This document shows, piece by piece, positions 30,133 to 40,744 of a stretch of 64,000 nt of DNA (its first letter is position 1; each line of letters opens with the position of its first letter). The DNA comes from Limnanthes douglasii subsp. nivea (Eukaryota; Streptophyta; Magnoliopsida; Brassicales; Limnanthaceae). A program made the translations under genes and the position numbers. Where the stretch lies: positions 76,802,273-76,866,272 of the forward strand of contig JAUPFV010000003.1 in NCBI GenBank assembly GCA_036936605.1, read 5' to 3'. The notes beneath the pieces are model-generated. The model ran no database searches. It was not told where the DNA came from and worked only from the letters and a program-made list of their open reading frames with translations.

Positions 30133-31538
30133 TACTGCCCAAGGAGTTTAGTGACTATCAGAAAGCCGGGCAGGCTACTTGCACCAAGATCAATGCTTGG
30201 ACTGCTGAGAAGTGGGGGAACCGATTCCATGCTGCTTTTACCAGTGGAAACTTGGCAAGGTCTCACTTGTGGAACACCACAGGTCGGAGAGACTTGACTT
30301 GGGAGGAGCTCACCACTCAGCCTCCTCCGGATGTTGTGCTTAAGAGGACCCATGAACTAGATGGGACACTCTTCCTGCCCGGCCGGGCCAAAGCCCCGAG
30401 CAAGATGAAAGGCAAGAAGAAGAAGGGCAAGAAGGGGGTGGGTGGTGCTAACCCTGCTGATGCAGAGAATGATGCTCCAACAGACCCGGAGGGGCCAGCC
30501 CAGAGCCAAATTGATGCTGCTCTCTTGGAAATGGTGGAGCAAGAGACTGAAAATCAAGAAGCGAACCTCCCAAAACCTCCAAGGGCTTCCAAGAGAAATC
30601 GTATACAGGGAAGCGAAGGCACAGACCGGGAGGCTAAGAAGAAGAAGACTTCTCAGGGAGACGAGCTTTCTCTCCGGGCTCCGGAGCCTTCTTACCAAGC
30701 TGATCCTACTGACCCAACGCATGCCGAGGAGATTCCGGGTGACTTTCATACCGATGAGGTTAAGGGGGGAGATATCAATATTGATGGAGTAGACATCACC
30801 GGTCTTGGTGAGCTTGGTGAATACTTCCTCAATCTTCCCAGAGATGACTTTGCCGGGCCTTACCTTCCTCCGAGCACCTCAAACACGGTCACTTTCAATG
30901 GTAAGACCTTTATCCTTTCTAGTGAAAGGGATGATATAGCCTACTCTTTGTTAAGTAGTCTTCATTTAAAGGAAGAAACGGAGGAGTTGAAGAGAAAGCA
31001 AGAGGCAAGCACCACAAAAGTCTCCACTTTAGAGGACACCATTAGAGAGCTCCGGGAGAAGCTGTCCGGTCTGGAGAAAGACCTTACTACCTCAAAGGGA
31101 GAATCCAAAGCCAATGATCAAATCATCACCAACCTGACCAATGATAAAATCGCTCTTGAGAATACAGTGTCCAAGGTTGCCGAGGAGAAAGCTACTTTGC
31201 TAAAGGAGCAGGAGGCCAAGATCCAAGCCAAGATTAACGCTTATGCCACCAGAATGATCGATAGCCAGGAGGAAATGTACGCCAAGGTGAGGTCTGACAT
31301 GGTTCTACTCTTCCACGAGAAGTTTCCGAAGAGGAACCTAGGGGACTTATGGATTCATGTTGAGTCTGACAATCTCCCGTATCATATAATGGCTGATGGA
31401 GACTTGCATGGTTATTCTAGCGCTTCCTCATCCGAAGATGAAGAACGTACCGGAGAGAGCCCAGACAAAGAGGAAAATGATCCTAAGGGAAAGAAGCAGG
31501 TAAACGAAGCTGAGCCATCTTCAAAGGCTCAGTCTTAG
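30133..31538 (+). CDS. antisense gene exon 2 of element D, intact
   Basis: 468 codons open to TAG at 31536-31538. Order: LPKEFSDYQKAGQATCTKIN and AWTAEKWGNRFHAAF, a WNTTGRRDLTWEEL segment, lysine-rich basic clusters (KMKGKKKKGKKG, REAKKKKTS; nuclear-localisation-like), GGDINIDGVDITGLGELGEY, DDFAGPYLPP, a long coiled coil (about 30970-31290), the FPKRNLGDLW segment, and an acidic Ser/Glu tail. B, C and E keep the same order. It converges on the integrase gene, whose stop is 485 bases away. It is the only complete second exon in the window. Role unknown. Confidence 0.75.
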
Positions 31539-32022
31539 TCTATAAACCACTTTTTTATTTCTTATTCAGACTAAAGTCCTTGGAAGGCCAAGGCATTCTT
31601 TTGTAATTGTGTCCGGCATCTGACCGGATAGGTTTTCTATTCTGTTATTGACAATTTGAAAAGTCCTTGGGAGGCCAAGGCACTTTAAGTTATTTTAATG
31701 AATATCTTTGTTTCATGCAATTCTCATCTTCTTTCATAGTCTGTTCCAATATTGATGGCTAGAGTTTAAACAGCCTTTAGTTATTTCATAGTGAGAGTGT
31801 TTAAGTTCTCCGGCTAGAGTTTAAATAGCCCTTAGTTATTTCAATCCGGATAGTGTGACAAAGGACAAAACTTAAAACACTTGGGAAATTTTTTAAGAAG
31901 GCATCAAATTTTATTCAAAAGCTCGGATACCTCATTCAAACCTCCCTGTGCTACCAGGGAGGAAAGAGTATGCCCCCAAATATTTACATGGATGTTTAAA
32001 CAAGTAAATATTTACACAAATG
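31539..32022. other. convergent 3' region of element D with short repeats and hairpin
   Basis: No gene is seen. Two pairs of direct repeats occur: AAAGTCCTTGG-RAGGCCAAGG (31573-31595 and 31660-31682), and CTAGAGTTTAAAYAGCC with TTAGTTATTTCA (31759-31788 and 31814-31843). On the minus strand the hairpin CCTCCCTG/CAGGGAGG (31941-31948 with 31955-31962) is a perfect 8-bp stem with a 6-base loop, within the same CTCTTTCC...GGTTT-AATGAGG flanks as in A, B and C. Confidence 0.7.
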
Positions 32023-33340
32023 CTACTCCAAGTACATCCGAAGATACTCGATGTTCCAAGGATGAGTCAAAACTCTTCCATCTTTGTCCTCCAACCAATA
32101 TGTTCCAGGTTTAATTCTTTCAACAACCATATACGGACCTTCCCAAGTTGGGGCCAGCTTTCCGAACAGCTTTTCTTTAGTGTGTAGGAAGACTTTCCTT
32201 AATACCTTGTCTCCCGGTTGGAAATCTCTTCTGTTAATTTTGGAAGCAAACATGCTTCTCATCAAACCTTGATAGTGTGCAACTCTAAGGTGAGCTTTAA
32301 CTCGTCTTTCTTCTATTAAATCAATTTGACCTCTGATTGCCACCTCGTTAGCGTGTTCAGAGAAGTTATGAACACGAAATGATGGGAGAGTTGCTTCTAT
32401 GGGAGCTACTGCATCCATCCCATAGACCAAAGCAAAGGGTGATTCTTGTGTTGCAGCCCCAAGTGTTTTCCGGTAGGCCCACAAGACCTCTTGTAAATAA
32501 CTAGGCCACTTCCCAGCAGCCCCTTCCAAATTCTTCTTTAAACCGGACAGTATAGTTCTATTAGCCACTTCAACTTGCCCATTTTCTTGTGGGTGGAAAG
32601 GTGAAGAGAAACAATGTTGTATACACCTTGAGGCACAGAAGCTCTCTATTTCCCTATTGTCAAACTGTGGCCCATTATCTGTTGTTATCTTCTATGGGAC
32701 ACCAAATCTGCAACAGATGTTGGATACAATGAATTTTATAACAGCTTTTGACGTTGTTCCTGCTAAAGGGGCTGCTTCAATCCACTTCGAAAAGTAGTTT
32801 ATGGCAACAATTATAGTTTTGCGCCCTCCGGACGCCACAGGGAGAGGTCCTACTAAATCCAACCCCCATCGAGCAAAAGGAATAGGCTCAGAAATTGACT
32901 CTAAAAGAATGGTTGGGACATGAATTTCATTGGTGTACCTCTGGCATGGGTCACACCTTTTTACCCATTCCTTAGCATCTTTCATGATAGATGGCCAATA
33001 GTAACCGGACAGTAAAACTCTTCTTGTTAAAGCTCTGAATCCATAATGGGTTGATCCCTCACCATCATGCAATTCGGAGAGGACTACTTGAGACTCTTCA
33101 TCCCTCAAACAGCGCAGGAGAGGTTTACTGTAAGATTTTTTATACAACACCTCTCTCAATATGATGAAACCAAGAGCCTTGTGTTTCAATGTTCTGGCTA
33201 GTGACTTATCCGGAGGCACGATACCATCGGAGAGATATTGCAGGAGAGGAAACCTCCAGTCTCGAGGTTGTTTCACTTGCACTTCAAAAATTTCCTCTTC
33301 TTTACCCTTACTAAGTTGAATGGAGGGGCTTTCCAACACA
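32023..33340 (-). pseudogene. integrase of element D
   Basis: Read from 33339 down: LHDGEGSTHYGF with KRCDPCQRY (finger; one His/Cys position altered to Tyr compared with C), then WGLDLVGPLP and INYFSKWIEAAPL. A TAG after RFGVP (about 32692) lies where B has Gln, and then TDNGPQF in the same register. The second piece (32568-32023) holds VANRTIL, WAYRKTLGAATQESPFALVYGM, GDKVLRKVFLHT and GPYMVV, ending in RMYLE. All pieces share one frame. The stop is consistent with a C-to-T change. Confidence 0.88.
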
Positions 33341-35310
33341 TGGATCCATGGATATGACTCTGTATATGCTATGGTTGCTAACGAGTCTGCTAGCTCATTT
33401 TTTGCCTGAGGTATGTGCTCATAAAAAACACCTTTAAACTTGAGTGCTTCATTTTTAAGGAGGAGTAACTATTTCACAAGCTGCTCCTTTTTAGCCTCAG
33501 ACTGGCCTTGAGCATGGTGGATAAGAAGCTGGGAGTCACTTAGTAGCCTGACCCTCTTAGCCCCACAAATGTAGGCTAACTTTAAACCAGCTATAGCTGC
33601 TTCGTATTCAAACTCATTATTAGATGCTCTGAAAGCAAAACAAATAGCCTGGTACATCTTGTCTCCATATGGAGAAGTTAAACACACCCATGCACCACAT
33701 CCCACAGTGCTAGATCCACCATCTGTTCGGACGACCCATACCTTTTTATCTTTTATGTCAGTAGTTTGCTCTGAATCCCTGTCGGAGTGAAATTTAACCA
33801 AAAAGTCTGCCACAGCTTGGGCCTTGACTGCTGTTCGAGGAGCAAAGTCTATGTCGAAGTCCCCCAACTCTACTGACCACTTAGTCATCCTGCTTGAAAT
33901 GTCTGCCTTTTGGAGGACATTCTTTAGGGGAAAAGAAGTCCGGACGATGATGGGATGAGCCTGGAAATAAGGCCTCATCTTCTTGGCAGCTATCACCAGG
34001 GCTAATGCTAATTTTTCGAGTTTCAAGTAACGCCTTTCTGCATCTATCAAACTTTTGCTGATGTAGTACACTGGATGGGGATGACCATCTACCTCCCTTA
34101 CCAATACAGCACTGATGGCACAACTTGAAACTGCCAAATATACGAAGAGTGTCTCCCCATCAACTGGCTTAAACAAAGTTTTGGGGGAGGACATGTGCTT
34201 TTTTATCTCATTGAAAGCCTCATCACACCGTGGGGTCCAATCAAACCCTTTTGCACCCTTCAAGGTTTGAAAGAAGGGGGCACACCTGTCCGAAGACCTT
34301 GAGATAAATCTGTTTAAGGCAGCTAATCTCCCCGTTAACCGCTGTACTTCTTTAATATTTCGAGGAGGCTCCATTTGGAATAGAGCATTGAGCTGGTCCG
34401 GATCGGGCTGTATTCCATGCTCACTTATAACATAGCCTAGAAACTTCCCGGACTGCACTCCGAACACACATTTTTCTGGGTTTAATTTGAAATTCACTTT
34501 TACCAAGTTGGCAAAAGTTTCTTAGAGATCGGACAAGTGCAATTGCTCATCCACACTCTTCACCATCATGTCATCAATGTACACTTCCATATTTCTTCCA
34601 ATCTGATCAGAAAAAGCTTTGTTTACTAATCTCTGATAAGTAGCCCCAGCATTTTTCAATCCAAACGACATTACCTTATAGCAATGGAGACCTCTGTCAG
34701 TGACAAATGTGGTATGCTCTTGATCCTTCGGATCCACTTGAATCTGATTGTATCCGGAGAAGGCGTCCATAAAGGACAGCAGCTTGTTCCCAGAGGTGGA
34801 ATCTACTAACTGATCAATCCGGGGGACCGGATACAAATCTTTTGGGCAAGCCCTATTGAGATCTGTGAAGTCAATGCACATACGCCACTTGCCATTTTTC
34901 TTCTTTACCAGAACCGGATTGGCAGTCCACAAAGGATACTGAGACTCCTTGATGTGCCCCATCTTTGTGAGCCTGTCAACCTCTTGCACAATGACATCAT
35001 CCTTTTCCTTAGAAAAAGCTCTTCTCTTTTGAACCGCTAGTGCTACGTCTCTCCGGACAGATAGGTGATGTGATATCACTTCTGCTGGAACCCCAGTAAC
35101 ATCAGCATTGCATAAAGCAAAAACGTGCTGATGATTTTTCAAAAACTTTAACATTTCATTTTTCAGATCGGGTGGCATTTTGGAGCCTATCTTAACACTT
35201 CTTCCTTCTTCCAAACAGTGTGTCTCTACCTCTTCGACCGGTATCAACACTCCAGGGGTCTCTCTGGTGTCATCAATTTCACCCTCACCCCCAGAAAGCC
35301 CCACAAACTG
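33341..35310 (-). pseudogene. reverse transcriptase and double RNase H of element D
   Basis: It starts directly after the conserved TAG-CAG. RT motifs: QKRRAFSKEKDDVIVQEVDRL, KKKNGKWRMCIDFTDLNRAC, MDAFSGYNQIQV, FGLKNAGATYQRLV and the catalytic YIDDM. A TAA at about 34519 (Gln in B) follows, then KFLGYVISEHGI and LTGRLAALNRF. RNase H (SSCAISAVLV, KRYLKLEKLAL-type) and the second RNase H (RTDGGSSTVGCGAW, NNEFEYE, LLSDSQLLIHHAQGQ) follow, then a TAG near 33470 and ADSLATIAY. All of it is in one register. Confidence 0.9.
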
Positions 35311-35313
35311 CTA
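35311..35313 (-). other. conserved in-frame TAG (then CAG), element D
   Basis: CAA TAG CAG TTT, in register with protease (frame starting at 35856) and with RT. Homologous to C 20735-20737 and B 11803-11801. Confidence 0.6.
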
Positions 35314-35868
35314 TTGCTCGTTGGTGCGAACTGCCCCCAGTGTTCGGGGAGCCAGAGCAGTAGCATAACATTCCCTTGCAACCTTTTGACTGCTCCGGAC
35401 GACTCCAACCTGTCCCTAAACAACATATTTCAAGCACTGGTGGACTGTTGAAGCCACTGCATGCATCCTAGAGAGTCAAGACCTCCCTAGAATAGCATTA
35501 TAGCAAGTGGGACAATCCACCACAATAAAGAGTATTCTGACCATTTTCTTGAAAGGGCCCTTGCCCAATAGAACTTCCTCCTCGAACTCTCCGATCACAT
35601 CTGCTGAGCTGCCTGTAAAGCCCACAATTGATCTGTCCGACCTTTGAATTACAGCTGGATTTTTCATTCTCTTGTATGTGGTTAAGAAAAGGATATTGGT
35701 TGAGCTTCCAGTATCCACCAGAATTCGTCTTATGTCGCTGCCCCCAATAGATGCTCCTATGACAACAGCATCCTCATGAGGGACGGCAATATCTCTTAAA
35801 TCATCTTCATAAAAAACAATGAAGGGGAATGAATTTTGTGACTGATAGGAAGTCATGCCTCCTTCTAG
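35314..35868 (-). pseudogene. protease of element D
   Basis: DTGSSTNILFLTTYKRM gives the aspartic active site, followed by IVGFTGSSADVIGEFEEEV, LLGKGPFKKMVRILFIVVDC and YNAILGRS. A TGA follows GRS, where B keeps Trp (C has TAG there, also a G-to-A type change). A TAG follows KYVV, where B has Gln. It is in the same register as gag upstream and RT downstream; the TAG near 35870 between gag and protease is in frame. Confidence 0.88.
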
Positions 35869-37311
35869 CTAGGACGCTAAAGTATGAACGTACCTCTTCC
35901 TCAAAGAAGCAGTAGGAGCTGTCATAGTGTCCCCTCCGAAAATTGTAAGTGACTCAAAAAACTTAATGAGTCTGGAGACCGACCTAGAACATTCCTCAAT
36001 TATACCCACTCTGTTTCGAGTTGGATCAGGATCCAAGTACTCAGATTCCACATCAAACCTCTCAATTATAACCATGGCTCCCTCCGGAGCAGCATTACTT
36101 GGACCAACTCGGTGAGTGTTGTCAGGCCTGTTACCTCCTCTTCTTTTGACGTAAGCTCCTAGTTTTCCCCTCTCAATCAGGTTCTGAACTTCTTGTTTCA
36201 ATGCTATGCAGTCATCAGTGGTATGACCAATATCATTGTGATATTGGTAAAAAGAGTTATTGTGATGCTCTCTGGGAGATTGCAATGTGGCTGGTCTCCG
36301 ATAATGCACCTCTTCCTTTGTTTTATCAAAAATGGTGGCCACACTTTCTTTTAATTCTGCGAACCACTCTGATTGGACCCATGGCCCTCTCTTGTTTCTG
36401 GATTGCTGACTCTGAGCAGGAGCAGCTGGCTGAGACTGAGCTTTTGCCCTACCATGCCCCTGTCCGGTCTCTCTTGCTTTGTTCCTGGACTGATTCTGAC
36501 TGGGATTTGGTGCCACCGGGGTAGACCTCACTTGCCTGTTCACCCTGGTTTTCTTCGTTTCATCAACATTTATTTGTTTTCCAACCTGATTCAGCAACCC
36601 TCCCCATGTCATGGCCTTCTTTCTGGTCACTGAATCAGCTAAATTGCCTGGGTTCAAGCCCTGTCTTAGGGATGCTATTGCTACCTGTTCGAAGCAATCA
36701 GCTAGCTCATTCTTGGTGTTCACAAAACGGCTTATATATTCTTTCAAGGACTCATTTGGTTCCCGGGCACAATGGATTATTGTGTCTCCATTGCCCTTTA
36801 GCTCTTTACTCCCTACAAACTGCCTTCGAAAGGCTACCCAAAAAATATCGAAATCTTTAATACAACCCTGAGGCAGGCTGTTGTACCATTTTAGAGCAGT
36901 CCCCGTAAATGACTGGGAGAATGCCCTACAAAGTAGTTTATCATCGTCATCAAAGTTCATCATGAAGTTTTTAAATTGTTCCAAATGGTTGTCCGGATCA
37001 GTACTGCCATCGTACTTTTCTATTTTGGTGCTGTCAAACCTCTTAGGGAGGTTTCCGGACAGAATTTTAGAAGATAATGGAGATTGCCTCCAACTCTTCC
37101 ACGACTGAACACAGTATCCTCATTGGGAGTTGCAAAGATACATGGCTCATCGTGAAAAGCGAAAGGATCCATCAGCATCCGGTCCACATGCCTCCGGCTG
37201 TGAGATGACCCTTTACCAATATTCTTCTTCATCCTTCCATGTGTATCCTTTTTTCTTGAATATTTTTTTATTTGCTTTTGCTTCTTTCTAGTTCGAACCT
37301 CATCGCTGCTA
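35869..37311 (-). pseudogene. gag of element D, N-terminus deleted
   Basis: The first 5' part is missing: coding begins inside the basic KKYSRKKD-like linker at the LTR junction (about 37311). The segment DPFAFHDEPCIFATPNEDTV is shared with B. A 1-base deletion near 37103 shifts the frame. From 36984 it is open: EQFKNFMMNFDDDDKLLCRA, ALKWYNSLPQG, FRRQFVGSKEL, then LRQGLNPGNLADSV. A Gln/Arg-rich linker, the zinc-knuckle variant (YQYHNDIGHTTDDC, first Cys lost) and FFESLTIFGGDTM follow. Confidence 0.88.
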
Positions 37312-37715
37312 GAGGATAATTATCTCCTGAGGGTAGGCTTGTAATTTGTTTGGTGTTTAATAGTAGTATGTGGGTATTATGTATTTAGTGTAGAGAGTAG
37401 AGAGATAATTAAGCTGGCTGGTTGCAGTTAATTCTCATTACCCACACTTAATGCAGGTGGTTGGGTATTTATACCCTAATGTTTGGGCTCTTATGGGCTT
37501 TCGGGTCATGTTTAATGGACCCGGGCCATGTTCAAAGACCCATGAGCTCTAAGTAGAAGAGCAAGTAGCTTAGTCAAGTAGTGTTTAGGTTTTTTAGTAC
37601 TTTTGTCATAGTTCGAACAGTCCTATGGGCTAAGTGTTCGAAGTGATCTGTCCGGTCCGGAGGCCTTGGACTGATCTGTCCTTGTCCGGAGAGCATGCAG
37701 AATTCGGACTCATCA
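37312..37715 (-). repeat. 5' LTR of element D, inner edge fused to gag
   Basis: 404 bases ending GACTCATCA. The TGGT start of the LTR is missing: the sequence passes from gag (GCTGCTAGA) straight into GGATAATTATC. Followed by the GGGGA target duplication. Confidence 0.9.
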
Positions 37716-37720
37716 GGGGA

Positions 37721-37829
37721 GTTATGGTCAAGATTAGTATATATACGGGGCTAAGTTTTTTGTAAAGGGAGACTAGAAAAATCTTCTCGAATCAATAACA
37801 TTAATACCTTGGCAGTTCATTGTTTAGGT
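37721..37829 (+). repeat. 3' LTR of element A, right part
   Basis: Continues 28440-29018 after element D. It has the TATATATACGGGGCTAA box and the terminal ACCTTGGCAGTTCATTG seen at 1562-1580. Homology to the 5' LTR stops at about 37829. Confidence 0.85.
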
Positions 37830-38335
37830 CCGGAAAATTTACGCCTTTATCTGTAACGATTAATACTTCTAATAAAGGGTATTTTTTCAAACACAAATCT
37901 TTCAGATTTCGCTTTAACCTTGCTTAAAAAAATTAACTCCCATCCGAAGCCTTATTCGGAAACGTTGGTGACGTCATTTTATGACCATTATCAGAAACAT
38001 GGTGAGACACGTGTCATCATTTTATTGGACCTCAAACTACTTATGTTACTGGGGTAGCATGTCAATAGTGGAAAAATGTTTTCACTTCCTTGGAAATTAT
38101 AGTTGTTATTGGCTATTTCTCTTTTCTACACCCAAAACTGTTGGTGTTCTCTAATTGTTTTATATAATCTCCACTCTTAAATATTCAGTATAGTATTTTC
38201 TAAAGAGAGAAAAAAAATTTGTAGAGAGAGAAGCAGTGCCTTACTCATTTCATTTAGCTACCGTTTTTTACATTTCTCTTCCTCCGCCGTTTTCGCCACC
38301 GTGGATTTTTCCTCCGATGATATTCCGGTGTTTGT
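37830..38335 (+). promoter_or_regulatory. putative promoter of E's antisense gene
   Basis: TGACGTCA (37969-37976) and the palindrome GACACGTGTC (38006-38015) are ACGT-core sites of the kind bound by plant bZIP factors. TATATAA (38161-38167) lies about 170 bases before the ATG at 38336. The same G-box and TATA arrangement is seen upstream of B's antisense gene. Confidence 0.5.
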
Positions 38336-40740
38336 ATGTTCACTGCTAAAAAGACTATATCCGAGAACGGTTGGCTAAATCTGTCTAAGCTAGACAAAGA
38401 GAAAAAGAGATCCAGGGTTGTAGATAGATTACCCGCCTCCGAAGGTACAATTACAGTTACCAAGTTGATTGATTATAGAGGAATTTTCTCGTACAACAGA
38501 CTTAACATCCCGACGGAATCTTATTTGACTGCTCAATCATTCACTTCAAAGAGACGTTCATTGAAGCCATCACAATCTCAAGGAGGGACTATTCACAGGC
38601 TTCCTTCGAATTTATAATAATAGGTTACGATTCAGAAGAAAATTCATCTTCCAAATTGAGTAGATAACCTAAAAGCCGCACAATTCTTTCAGGGTAGCTA
38701 GAAGCAGTCCAACAAAAATAGCCTTCTAATGCCCCTCCTCACAAAATCCAAGTAGGGAGAGAGATATTACACCTCAACAAGCAGATCCCTACAAATATGA
38801 TCAGGCTCTCGAAACAGAATCTGAAGCGCTACATCTGTCCTTGACAAGATTTCATACGTTTATTTTCACGAGAACAAATTAGAATTTATTCATGTAATAT
38901 AGAGGTTTTACCTCAAGAAGTTAAGGTCAGATTGCCTACACTAGAAATGATATCGATGAGTTGCGGTCCAAAATAGCTATTTATATATCCATACGTGCTA
39001 AACTAGGGCCTTTGGTTTCCTTTGGATCGTGAAATTGTGAACTACTTCAGCTTGGTAGGACTGTGCCTAAGTTAGTCTAGTCCGAACTCTTTGTTTATCT
39101 TGATATCATGTGTCATGACATCTAGGTTATCAAAATTATGATGCCAATGGAGTGATTCGCAGCTATCGCAGGGCTGTCTCGCAAATTTTACATTCCATTT
39201 TACTTATTCAACATGAGGAACGAATATCAAGTGGTAGATGACCTGCTGGAGACCGCTAAACTATGGAAGGTGCAATTTATTTTCATCATTGGCTGGTGGG
39301 AAAAATGTAAGAAAATTACCTCTCAAGGTAATACGATTCAGATTACCAGCTTTTGGAAGAATACAAGTAGCCCTTCGAACTCCTACTCTTTCTTACATAT
39401 ATGTTTTTATAACTTATCTTTAATATATTTATTTCTACAACTATATTGAAACCTTATATGCATAATCTGGAAGATGCAAAGGTTACTTTCAAGAAGTTAA
39501 ACCAGTGGGCCGAAGAGAAGTGGTCTAATGGCGTACAATAATGTTTCACTACCACTAATTTGGTTTTGAGTTATATCTAAAAGACTAACTCTATATGGAA
39601 ATTAACATGGGAGTAACTGACTACTCTCCAGAACATAGATTATCTTGAAGAGAATTAATGATTCAGATGTCAAGACATTTCTTCCGATCAGAATCAAATC
39701 CCCCAGCCATCAGAACATGAAAGCTAAGAAAAATAAGCAAGGCACAACAGAAGGTACCGTCGAAGCTTGAACTAGATGAAGTTAATGAATCCATGTTAGC
39801 TGATTTTACTATCACTGTCAAAAAGGATGAGGCATCCATAAAGTTTCGTGTGTCAAATAAGAAGAATACACACAAGAGAAGCAAATATAACAGTCACAAA
39901 AGAGACAAGAAGATGAAGAAGACTACTATCATTCAGAGATTATTCTCCGTTCGGATATTATACCTCATATAATATCAATTGTTAATCCTCCAGTACTTCC
40001 AGTGTGTGACCCTTCTTCTCTATTGCTTCATACGCTTAAGGCGCAAAGGTATGGAGATAAAACTCTAATAGGGCCCATCGGGGGGTTCGACTTCGAGGAT
40101 CTTGAGAAGGATTTTCCTATATCTATAAGTAATGCCACCAATGTGGTGTTTAATTGTGAACCTTTCAAAATTTCAAAGGAGAACGACACACTAGGGTATT
40201 TGATTGAGTTTTGTGAGGCATGTTATTGAGATGAAAAGAGAGGTGAAGTCCTGTAGAGAGATAACTATTTCAATTTAAGAGGAAAATAAGAATCATAGAA
40301 CATCTCTTGAAGAAGAAAAGGCAAGGATTGATCGTCTAGCTGATGTATCAAGTCAATCAATGAGGAGCTTGTTCAGGAAAAAGTTACTTACAAAGGGCTG
40401 CAATCATCCAACTCCAGAGAGATCACTTCATTGAAAAAACAATAGGCTACCAGTAAGGATTACATAGATCGTTTGTCGAAGGAAAAAATGATCAAGAAGC
40501 CTTTATAAAGAAATACAACAACGAGGTGGTTTCTCTCAAAGATCAAGCCACATGAGAGACATAAGATGAAGTAGACACATATGCTGATGGGATCTTAGAG
40601 TCCCTAAACAAACAGGATGCCTCAATCAGATCTGACACGGTTTTGGAATTTCACAAGGTATTCTCTACATTAGCCTTTGGGTCTTTGTAGGAGCTGGTTC
40701 TAGAAATATTATGGCCCAATGATATTCCCATATCTTATCA
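38336..40740 (+). pseudogene. antisense gene (aORF) of element E, degenerate
   Basis: The start MFTAKKTISENGWLNLSKLD aligns with B's start. The middle is broken by many stops, but the WGLR domain is recognisable at about 39000-39300, ending in FYIPFYLFNMRNEYQVVDDL and LETAKLWKVQF. A probable intron follows at about 39370-39445. Exon 2 remnants include KKLNQWAEEKWSNG (about 39490-39530), a lysine-rich stretch, GFDFEDLEKDFP (40080-40120) and coiled-coil remains to about 40630. The end (LEFHKVFSTLAFGS then ILWPNDIPISYQ) aligns with D's C-terminal region. Its distal 240 bases are inside the tandem array. Confidence 0.6.
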
Positions 40741-40744
40741 GTTA

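Larger units (their letters stand above)
29019..37715 (-). mobile_element. Tat-type Ty3/gypsy element D, inserted in A's 3' LTR
   Basis: Flanked by the exact 5-bp duplication GGGGA at 29014-29018 and 37716-37720; outer ends are TG and CA. It is close to B in sequence. Gag-pol (minus) is well preserved, with stops and one frameshift. The antisense gene (plus) keeps an intact exon 2. Both inner LTR borders are damaged: the left LTR has lost its last 57 bases, the polypurine tract and the start of the antisense gene; the right LTR has lost its first bases, the primer site and the gag start. Shared LTR parts differ by about 2.3% by eye. Confidence 0.92.
857..37829 (+). mobile_element. Tat-type Ty3/gypsy element A, split by B, C and D
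   Basis: The element is assembled from four blocks: 857-4764, 14573-17894, 28250-29018 and 37716-37829. They hold, in order, a 5' LTR, a primer site, gag, integrase, an antisense gene, a polypurine tract and a 3' LTR. Removing B, C and D makes the blocks contiguous, and two of the three insertions show exact 5-bp target duplications. A lacks protease, RT and RNase H, and its frames carry many stops, so it cannot move on its own. Possible own target duplication: TTGTC at 852-856 against TTGTT after the 3' LTR if that LTR ends at its last CA (37818); this is weak. Confidence 0.8.
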
